A stretch of 64,000 nucleotides of DNA from Pseudoalteromonas shioyasakiensis (GTDB taxonomy: Bacteria > Pseudomonadota > Gammaproteobacteria > Enterobacterales > Alteromonadaceae). The DNA lies in assembly GCF_001550135.1 (NCBI RefSeq), contig NZ_LRUE01000022.1:1-64000 (forward strand), given 5' to 3'. The translations under genes and the position numbers were made by a program. Of the stretch, positions 58,187-64,000 are shown one piece after another. Position 1 is the first letter of the stretch; each line of letters begins with the position of its first letter. The notes under the pieces were generated by a model. That model saw nothing but the letters and a program-made list of their open reading frames with translations. It was not told where the DNA came from and ran no database searches.

Positions 58187-58728
58187 AGGTAAATATATGC
58201 TCCAGGTAAGAATACTTCAGCCACGAGAAAATGAGCATTAGATAAGCTAAAAACACTGCGTCTTCCCCACAATGGTTTTGAAGAGAAGCCAATTTCAGAT
58301 GTTAAAGCTTGGATAGCGTGCTGCTGTGAAAACTCAGCAACTTCTATTTCTGTGCGCGATAAGCTTGGGTCTTGAAAAATAACGTCACCAAGCGGCCTTG
58401 TTCCCATACTTAGTAACTGCTGCTTTTTTAATGTATCATCTGCCGGCAACCAGCTTTGTGCATAAACCATTGGTTTACCATCGCATAGAAGTAACACTTC
58501 GCGGTTTAAAGCCTGACTTAGAGAGGTATTGAGTAACGCTTGTTGCTCGCAGGTTAGGTCAAAGGGTGCTTCGTTTAAAACTTCAACTGAAAAGGCCTGA
58601 CAGTGACTTTTAAGCTTGGCTGTTAATGACCCAGCTTCAAGCAACCAACTTTGCTGTTGTTGCGTCAAATCTGGAAATGCTGAAGCAGGCTGCCAATTTG
58701 CAGCTAATGAAACTGGGAATGTGATCAC
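58183..58728 (-). CDS. ubiC: chorismate pyruvate-lyase
   Basis: Cleaves chorismate to 4-hydroxybenzoate and pyruvate, the entry step to ubiquinone. The 181-residue protein has [20 protein letters not shown] and, later, [29 protein letters not shown], with the conserved W-R-R pattern of the family. It precedes ubiA with a four-base overlap. Confidence 0.93.
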   Translation of the reverse strand: MITFPVSLAANWQPASAFPDLTQQQQSWLLEAGSLTAKLKSHCQAFSVEVLNEAPFDLTCEQQALLNTSLSQALNREVLLLCDGKPMVYAQSWLPADDTLKKQQLLSMGTRPLGDVIFQDPSLSRTEIEVAEFSQQHAIQALTSEIGFSSKPLWGRRSVFSLSNAHFLVAEVFLPGAYIYL

Positions 58729-58893
58729 AACGACTCATTATTTTTAAAAACCGTGCAAATGATATCACTGCTGCACGTTTCGAAAAAGTCATGATTTAAT
58801 CTCAAGCAGGGTTAAAAAACGCAGAACAGCCTGTATCTTAAGTGAATTTGGGTATAGACTAAAAATCATTGAAAGGGTGGAATATTCTTAACT

Positions 58894-59298
58894 ATGAAAA
58901 AATCATTGTTATCAATTTACTTGATAAGCATGCTACTTGTTACTGCAACAAGTTGGTCTGTACGCGCTGAATCAAATGTTGGCTACTTTGGTTTTGAGCC
59001 TGACATCATCACAAACTACATAGGTCAAGGTAATAAAAAGCTTGGCTATGTTCGTATAACGGTGGATCTCATGCTCAATGATCTATCTGATATCGCAATC
59101 GTAGAACATCACACTCCACTATTGCGTGATGCGATTGTTGAAATACTCTCAAAAGAGCCTGAAGAAAACATTAAATCGCTTACCGGTCGCGAAGAAATCA
59201 GAAAGCGCTGCACCGAAAAGCTAAAAGCACTACTAAAACAAGAAACAGGACAAGAAATTGTCCGAGAAGTGTTATTTACTAAGTATTTATATCATTAA
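58894..59298 (+). CDS. exported FliL-like protein
   Basis: A 134-residue protein with a signal peptide (about 1-25, ending WSVRAES). The rest matches the FliL periplasmic domain (VRITVDLMLNDLSDIAIVEHHTPLLRDAIVEILSKEP and the IRKRCTEKLKALLKQ helix). Real FliL has a transmembrane anchor and lies in flagellar operons; here the signal seems cleavable and no flagellar gene is near. This stand-alone form next to ubiC or glpG is common in Vibrio and Shewanella relatives, from memory. Function unknown. Confidence 0.8.
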   Translation: MKKSLLSIYLISMLLVTATSWSVRAESNVGYFGFEPDIITNYIGQGNKKLGYVRITVDLMLNDLSDIAIVEHHTPLLRDAIVEILSKEPEENIKSLTGREEIRKRCTEKLKALLKQETGQEIVREVLFTKYLYH

Positions 59299-59305
59299 TT
59301 GTAAG

Positions 59306-59330
59306 ATGGCGGCATTAGCCGCCATTTTTA
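59306..59330. terminator. terminator between the FliL-like gene and glpG
   Basis: Eight-base perfect stem ATGGCGGC/GCCGCCAT, loop ATTA, followed by T5, between convergent genes. Confidence 0.85.
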
Positions 59331-59339
59331 TTTACGCGA

Positions 59340-60155
59340 TTATTTGCGTGAAAGCAGCTTGTCTGACACAGCATAAGCCATACCAGCCAATAACCCTGCT
59401 AAATGCGCCCAGTTCGCCATACTCACAGGCAACATATCTACAAAGCCCAAAATAAGCCAAACCAGCATAAAACCAACGATGCTATTACTTACTAGTGGCG
59501 GCTCTGTTGGCCTCATTACACTGTAAATCCAACAAAAACCCAGTAAGCCATACACAACGCCGCTTAAACCACCAAAGTTAGGCCCAACTACTAAAAACTG
59601 TGCCCAGTTACTAATGAATGCCGTCACTAAAAATAAACCCACTAAGGTTATTTTGCCACTGCGTTTTTCTATATCGTTACCCAGCGTCATCCACCAGATC
59701 AAATTAAAAATAAGATGAATAGCGCTAAAATGCACAATGGCAGGTGTAAACCAAGTTAGTGGCTGTGCAGGGTTGAACTGCAACATACTGTAAATAGTTT
59801 CAAAACCACCTAATAAGAAGGCAATAAATATAGCTATCGAGACTAAAGTAACTGTACGGTTTAGCCAGCTTAATGCCTTAAAGCGAGCTTTTAAATTAAG
59901 GGATTGCCCTTGATATGACAGAGGCGATTGTGTACTGCCTACCTGCCATGAAGCTTGTTGGTATTTTTCGTCATGAGGGTTAGCAGCAAACTCCTGCCAA
60001 AGAGGTTGAGCTTGATGAAAGTGCTCTGGAGCAACACAAATAATCACAGTTTGTCCATCTTGCGAGCGCAGCTCTCCATGTAAGCCCTTACTTTTTATGT
60101 AATCTATAAAGCCTTGTGCGGCGCGAGGATTATTTATGCTACCCAACTCAATCAT
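59340..60155 (-). CDS. glpG: rhomboid intramembrane serine protease
   Basis: Cuts membrane proteins within the membrane plane. The 271-residue protein has a cytoplasmic N-terminal domain (about 1-90), then six helices. The catalytic pair is S198 in GGLSGVVYG and H251 in NWAHLAGLL, with N151 for the oxyanion hole, matching E. coli GlpG residue by residue (N154, S201, H254). It overlaps the end of glpE by four bases. Confidence 0.95.
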   Translation of the reverse strand: MIELGSINNPRAAQGFIDYIKSKGLHGELRSQDGQTVIICVAPEHFHQAQPLWQEFAANPHDEKYQQASWQVGSTQSPLSYQGQSLNLKARFKALSWLNRTVTLVSIAIFIAFLLGGFETIYSMLQFNPAQPLTWFTPAIVHFSAIHLIFNLIWWMTLGNDIEKRSGKITLVGLFLVTAFISNWAQFLVVGPNFGGLSGVVYGLLGFCWIYSVMRPTEPPLVSNSIVGFMLVWLILGFVDMLPVSMANWAHLAGLLAGMAYAVSDKLLSRK

Positions 60156-60469
60156 CGTTCAATGTGCTCCGGAAGTTGTGTCTGCCAAGCTGTAAAGCCA
60201 CCATCCATGCTGTATACGTCTTCAAACCCCTGCTCTACTAAATAGCTCGCAGCACCTTGAGAACTCACACCATGGTAGCAAACAATGATGATTGGCTGAT
60301 CAAACTCTTTATGCATCATAAATTCGCTGATATTAGCATTTGATAAATGCTCAGCGCCTGGGATATGCCCAGTTTGAAATGAGTTAGGATCGCGAATATC
60401 AGCAATCACAACCTCTTCTTTATCTAACAGCGCAAACGTATCGCTCACTGAAATATGTTTATACGACAT
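60152..60469 (-). CDS. glpE: thiosulfate sulfurtransferase GlpE
   Basis: Single-domain rhodanese of 105 residues. The active-site loop IIVCYHGVSSQG has catalytic C64 (C65 in E. coli GlpE) and the family's short six-residue loop. It transfers sulfur from thiosulfate to cyanide or thioredoxin; the physiological role is unclear. It forms an operon with glpG, as in E. coli. Confidence 0.94.
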   Translation of the reverse strand: MSYKHISVSDTFALLDKEEVVIADIRDPNSFQTGHIPGAEHLSNANISEFMMHKEFDQPIIIVCYHGVSSQGAASYLVEQGFEDVYSMDGGFTAWQTQLPEHIER

Positions 60470-60485
60470 AGTACTCTCTAAACTA

Positions 60486-60508
60486 AAAAGGCGGCCAAAG
60501 CCGCCTTA
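60486..60508 (-). terminator. terminator after tdh
   Basis: Stem AAGGCGGC/GCCGCCTT with loop CAAA (plus-strand sequence), running into T on the minus strand, 16 bases beyond tdh. Confidence 0.85.
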
Positions 60509-60523
60509 TCAAATTACTCGGTA

Positions 60524-61549
60524 TTAATCCCAGTTGAGGATTACTTTACCTGATTGGCCTGAAATCATTGTATCAAAGCCTGCTTGGAAGTCATCCACGG
60601 AGAACTGGTGAGTGATAATTGGTTTCAGATCAAGACCTGACTGAATTAGACTCGCCATCTTGTACCAAGTTTCAAACATTTCACGGCCGTAAATACCTTT
60701 AATAATTAGACCTTTGAAAATAACCTGGTTCCAATCAACCGCCATATCTGAAGGTGGAATACCTAACATGGCAATTTTACCGCCGTGATTCATGTTGTTT
60801 AGCATGCTGTTAAATGCAACTGGCACACCTGACATTTCAAGACCAATATCAAAGCCTTCGGTCATGCCAAGCTCTTTCATTACATCTTCAAGCTTTTCAG
60901 TTGCTACGTTTACAGCACGAGTCGCGCCCATTTTACGTGCTAAATCTAAGCGGTATTCGTTTACATCGGTGATAACCACATGACGTGCACCAACATGTTT
61001 GGCAACAGCAGCAGCCATGATACCAATAGGACCAGCACCTGTGATTAATACGTCTTCACCTACTAAGTCAAACGACAACGCTGTGTGCACTGCATTACCG
61101 AATGGGTCAAAGATTGATGCTAGTTCATCAGGAATGTTATCTGGAATTTTAAATGCGTTGAAAGCTGGGATCACAAGGTATTCAGCAAATGCACCTTCGC
61201 GGTTTACACCAACACCAGTTGTATTACGGCATAAATGCACTCGACCAGCGCGACAGTTACGACAGTGACCACAGGTAATATGACCTTCGCCAGAAACACG
61301 GTCACCCACTTGGAAACCACGTACTTCCTGACCCATATCAACCACTTCACCTACATATTCATGACCAACAACCATTGGCGTAGGAATTGTATTTTGTGCC
61401 CACTCATCCCATTTATAAATATGGACATCTGTTCCACAAATTGCTGTTTTGCGGATTTTAATAAGCAGATCGTTATGGCCAACTTCAGGTTTTGGCGCAT
61501 CAGTCATCCAGATCCCTGGTTCTGCTTTTAATTTAGATAATGCTTTCAT
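60524..61549 (-). CDS. tdh: L-threonine 3-dehydrogenase
   Basis: Zinc- and NAD-dependent oxidation of threonine to 2-amino-3-ketobutyrate. The 341-residue protein is the same length as E. coli Tdh. It has the catalytic zinc Cys C38 ([15 protein letters not shown]), the HEYVGEV zinc His/Glu, the structural zinc run [15 protein letters not shown], and the Rossmann motif [12 protein letters not shown]. It works with Kbl, encoded just upstream, to convert threonine to glycine. Confidence 0.97.
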   Translation of the reverse strand: MKALSKLKAEPGIWMTDAPKPEVGHNDLLIKIRKTAICGTDVHIYKWDEWAQNTIPTPMVVGHEYVGEVVDMGQEVRGFQVGDRVSGEGHITCGHCRNCRAGRVHLCRNTTGVGVNREGAFAEYLVIPAFNAFKIPDNIPDELASIFDPFGNAVHTALSFDLVGEDVLITGAGPIGIMAAAVAKHVGARHVVITDVNEYRLDLARKMGATRAVNVATEKLEDVMKELGMTEGFDIGLEMSGVPVAFNSMLNNMNHGGKIAMLGIPPSDMAVDWNQVIFKGLIIKGIYGREMFETWYKMASLIQSGLDLKPIITHQFSVDDFQAGFDTMISGQSGKVILNWD

Positions 61550-61566
61550 GATTTACACTCAATTAA

Positions 61567-61591
61567 ACAAAACCGAAGCAAAAGCTTCGGT
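61567..61591 (-). terminator. hairpin between kbl and tdh
   Basis: AACCGAAGC/GCTTCGGTT with a loop of about five bases, in the 55-base gap. On the minus strand it is followed by TTTGTTTAATT, so it may reduce read-through from kbl into tdh. Confidence 0.55.
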
Positions 61592-61604
61592 TTAGGAAAT
61601 AAAA

Positions 61605-62801
61605 TTAGATAACACCCATTTCTTTACCAATACGGGTAAAGGCAGCAATAGCGGTATCTAATTGCTCTTTTGTATGCGCCGCAGAAATTTGCGTACGAAT
61701 ACGTGCTTGGCCTTTTGGTACTACAGGGAATGAGAAACCTGTTACGTAAATACCTTCAGCAAGTAATTTGTCAGCCATGGCTGAGGCAACTTTAGCATCG
61801 CCTAACATGACAGGGATAATAGCGTGGTCTTTACCTGCACAGGTAAATCCTGCTGCTTCCATTTGTTCACGGAAATACTTTGCGTTATCCCAAAGCTTAG
61901 CGCGTAATTCGCCGCCATTGCTTAGCATCTCAAGTACTTTAATTGATGCAGTAACAATTGATGGTGCAAGTGAGTTTGAGAAAAGGTATGGACGAGAGCG
62001 TTGGCGTAACCACTCAACAATTTCTTTTTTACCTGAAGTGTAACCACCTGATGCGCCACCAAGTGCTTTACCAAGGGTACCTGTGATGATATCAACACGG
62101 TCTAGTACACCGCAGTACTCTGGCGTACCTTTACCATTTTCACCAACAAAACCAACCGCGTGAGAGTCATCAACCATCACTAATGCATCATATTTATCAG
62201 CTAGGTCACAAACCGCTTCTAGATTACAAATTACGCCGTCCATTGAGAAAACACCGTCAGTGGCGATTAGCTTAGTTTTAGCACCCGCTTCATCAGCAGC
62301 AATAAGTTGTTTTTCAAGGTCGCTCATGTCGTTATTTGCATAGCGGAAACGCTTTGCTTTACAAAGACGCACACCGTCAATGATCGAAGCGTGGTTTAGC
62401 GCGTCAGAGATGATTGCATCATCTGGGCCTAAGATTGTTTCGAATAAACCTGCGTTGGCATCAAAACATGATGAGTAAAGAATAGTGTCTTCGGTTTCTA
62501 AGAACTCAGAGATCTTTTGCTCTAAAGTTTTATGAATATCTTGAGTACCACAAATAAAGCGTACAGACGCAACACCAAAACCATGATCGTCAAGGCCTTG
62601 TTGAGCTGCTTTAATTAACTCTGGGCTATTTGCTAAGCCAAGGTAGTTATTAGCACAAAAGTTAATGACCTTATCACCAGAGGCAACTTCAATTTGAGCC
62701 TGTTGCTGTGACGTGATAACACGCTCGCTTTTGTATAAGCCTTCAGCTTTCACTTCATCAATTTGCTGCTGCAACTGATTAAAAAACGCAGATGCTCTCA
62801 T
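61605..62801 (-). CDS. kbl: glycine C-acetyltransferase
   Basis: PLP enzyme that splits 2-amino-3-ketobutyrate with CoA to glycine and acetyl-CoA. The start is ATG at 62801, seven bases after GGAGA; the frame opens five codons earlier. This gives 398 residues, the same as E. coli Kbl. The sequence is a close match throughout: [50 protein letters not shown], and the PLP-lysine [14 protein letters not shown]. First gene of the kbl-tdh operon. Confidence 0.97.
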   Translation of the reverse strand: MRASAFFNQLQQQIDEVKAEGLYKSERVITSQQQAQIEVASGDKVINFCANNYLGLANSPELIKAAQQGLDDHGFGVASVRFICGTQDIHKTLEQKISEFLETEDTILYSSCFDANAGLFETILGPDDAIISDALNHASIIDGVRLCKAKRFRYANNDMSDLEKQLIAADEAGAKTKLIATDGVFSMDGVICNLEAVCDLADKYDALVMVDDSHAVGFVGENGKGTPEYCGVLDRVDIITGTLGKALGGASGGYTSGKKEIVEWLRQRSRPYLFSNSLAPSIVTASIKVLEMLSNGGELRAKLWDNAKYFREQMEAAGFTCAGKDHAIIPVMLGDAKVASAMADKLLAEGIYVTGFSFPVVPKGQARIRTQISAAHTKEQLDTAIAAFTRIGKEMGVI

Positions 62802-62950
62802 CTGTAATCTCCACATATTCTTGTATCTAACCAGAAATGATTAGCATGACATTAAATTTTGCGCCTATTGTAAAAGCTTAGACGAACAATTGCACTGTTT
62901 GCAGTTCGTCGCAGGCCTTAAGGCTTGCGAAATAAAACTGGTCTTACCTG

Positions 62951-63502
62951 CTAAGACTGTAAAATTAAAGCAGGTAACTCAGCTAAAGACTCACAGACTA
63001 CATCGGCGTGTTGTTCAGTTGACTCGGCATAACTTTGCCCTGAACGAACTAAAACGCGGGTAGCGATATTGGCTCTCTCAGCGGCAATAAGGTCGCCAAG
63101 CTTATCACCAACCATAATACTTTGAGATGGATCGATTTGATGCTCATCAATGGCTTGTAAAAGCATACCTGGGGCAGGCTTGCGACAAATACACTCTTGC
63201 AAATAGGCAGGCTCAGCTTTGCTTGGATGATGCGGACAGAAATAGACATCAAGAATAGTAACGCCATGGCGTAAAAATTCGCCCTTCATCCACTCAGTGA
63301 GGTTATAAAAATCTTGCTCTGCATAATAACCCCGGCCAATACCTGACTGATTAGTTACTACCACAATTTGATAGCCCGCATCAGCGAAGGCTTTGCACGC
63401 CTCAAATACACCGGGTACAAATTCAAACTCTTCTGGTTTGTATACATAGCCATGATCAATATTGACCACACCATCACGGTCTAAAAATAAAACTTTGCTC
63501 AT
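62951..63502 (-). CDS. gmhB: D-glycero-beta-D-manno-heptose 1,7-bisphosphate 7-phosphatase
   Basis: HAD-family phosphatase of the ADP-heptose pathway for lipopolysaccharide core. The 183-residue protein begins VLFLDRDGVVNIDHGYVYKPEEF (nucleophile D8, D10), has VVTNQSGIGRGYY, and the zinc-binding CPHHPSKAEPAYLQECICRKP followed by MVGDKLGDLIAAERA. It starts at the stop of the glycosyltransferase upstream (one shared base, 63502), consistent with a lipopolysaccharide operon. Confidence 0.92.
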   Translation of the reverse strand: MSKVLFLDRDGVVNIDHGYVYKPEEFEFVPGVFEACKAFADAGYQIVVVTNQSGIGRGYYAEQDFYNLTEWMKGEFLRHGVTILDVYFCPHHPSKAEPAYLQECICRKPAPGMLLQAIDEHQIDPSQSIMVGDKLGDLIAAERANIATRVLVRSGQSYAESTEQHADVVCESLAELPALILQS

Positions 63503-64000
63503 TACAATTGCTCTTTATCTACCACGTGGTCAAACATCGAAATCACCTTTTCAACACTGATTTGCGCCATTAAATCAGCCCCTTTAACGCGTGTTCCCCA
63601 AGGTAGCTCTTGCGCTGTTTTGCCTGTTTGCTCACGTAAATTTTGGTGATAAACCTCAACAACATAATCTTGATATAAATAAGGCCCTGTGCGTTTTGGG
63701 TTTGAGTGGGCATACAAACCAATAACAGGCGTTCCTACCGTTACAGCCATGTGTGCAGGCCCAGTATCAGGAGCTAGCACTAACGCCGCACGTTTCAAAG
63801 CACATAACAGTTCTTTTAGTTGGGTTTTCCCTACTAAGTTAAGCACAGGTGCCGAACTCTGCGCGATAATTTGCTCGGCAAGTTCAATTTCTAAAGGGGT
63901 TGGGCCACCAGTAATAACCACCGAAAAGCCTTGTTGATGAGCATGTTCAGCAAGTGCAGCATAACGCTCAGGTAACCAATTACGCTCTTTTTTACTTGCC
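63502..64000 (-). CDS. glycosyltransferase family 9 (heptosyltransferase type), partial
   Basis: C-terminal part of a lipopolysaccharide heptosyltransferase-like enzyme; the 5' end is cut by the window edge. The frame is open from the edge: the segment ahead of VVITGGPTPLEIELAEQI reads NWLPERYAALAEHAHQQGFS, typical of GT9. Later motifs KRAALVLAPDTGPAHMAVTVGTPVIGLYAHSNPKRTGPY, especially APDTGPAHMA, are diagnostic of ADP-heptose-using transferases. Which one (WaaF, WaaC or OpsX type) cannot be told. It is followed by gmhB. Confidence 0.9.
   Translation of the reverse strand, partial: ASKKERNWLPERYAALAEHAHQQGFSVVITGGPTPLEIELAEQIIAQSSAPVLNLVGKTQLKELLCALKRAALVLAPDTGPAHMAVTVGTPVIGLYAHSNPKRTGPYLYQDYVVEVYHQNLREQTGKTAQELPWGTRVKGADLMAQISVEKVISMFDHVVDKEQL

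Noticed and set aside
62875..62935. Inverted repeats downstream of gmhB (GACGAAC/GTTCGTC and CGCAGGCC/GGCTTGCG)
   Set aside because: They could form hairpins, but without a T run or a gene-specific pattern I cannot call them a terminator or a regulatory site.

Overview
The window is chromosomal DNA of a marine gammaproteobacterium, most probably Pseudoalteromonas or a close relative in the Alteromonadales. This rests on the argCBFGH(A) cluster with a divergent argE, a PLP-dependent PanP-type aspartate decarboxylase, a PutA next to an Lrp-family regulator, RND and TonB systems, and moderate GC. No rRNA, tRNA, CRISPR array or prophage was seen. Almost all genes are ordinary core genes; the only clear mobile element is an IS4-type insertion sequence at the left edge.

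Layout. 1-1430: IS4-like element. 1.4-5.5 kb: dgkA, a START-domain protein, a YgiF-like CYTH-CHAD protein, a YgiM-like SH3 protein and an Lrp-family regulator. 5.6-9.4 kb: putA (type B, no ribbon-helix-helix domain), with a near-consensus Lrp site between it and the regulator. 9.6-17.4 kb: an HD-GYP protein, gspAB, cca without a recognisable HD domain, two Lcl/DUF1566 envelope proteins and two poorly known proteins. 17.6-22.4 kb: RND efflux pair and msrA. 22.5-24.6 kb: btuB-type receptor under a cobalamin riboswitch. 24.7-31.5 kb: a 79-aa unknown gene between two degenerate heptamer arrays, yajQ, vanZ-like, panE, another heptamer array, thiI, a TetR regulator, coaD and a Wzi-like protein. 31.5-33.3 kb: an AT-rich four-gene unit of three paralogous membrane proteins headed by a 68-aa protein; this is the least explained part of the window.

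33.5-40.7 kb: arginine biosynthesis (argH(A), argG, argF, argB, argC on the minus strand, argE divergent), with an ARG box in the shared control region. The ArgH(A) fusion is split by a -1 frame offset at a run of nine A on the coding strand. 40.7-47.4 kb: panP, a degenerate GGDEF-EAL membrane protein, a TrmB-like methyltransferase, an ABC-2 exporter and ubiX. 47.4-53.5 kb: mpl, uppP, folK, folB, plsY, tsaD, a DUF416 protein and a DUF2007 zinc-ribbon protein. 53.5-60.5 kb: a DUF2721 protein, a response regulator with HD-GYP, a LysR regulator, a 2OG-Fe(II) oxygenase, ubiA, ubiC, a FliL-like protein, glpG and glpE. 60.5-64 kb: tdh and kbl (threonine to glycine), gmhB and a truncated family 9 glycosyltransferase at the right edge.

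Connections. Several proteins belong to c-di-GMP signalling (two HD-GYP proteins, YajQ, and a degenerate GGDEF-EAL protein that may be a receptor). panE, panP and coaD all serve coenzyme A synthesis. mpl, uppP, gmhB, the glycosyltransferase and the Wzi-like protein serve the envelope. ubiX, ubiA and ubiC serve ubiquinone synthesis. Family names were assigned by reading motifs, without any database search.
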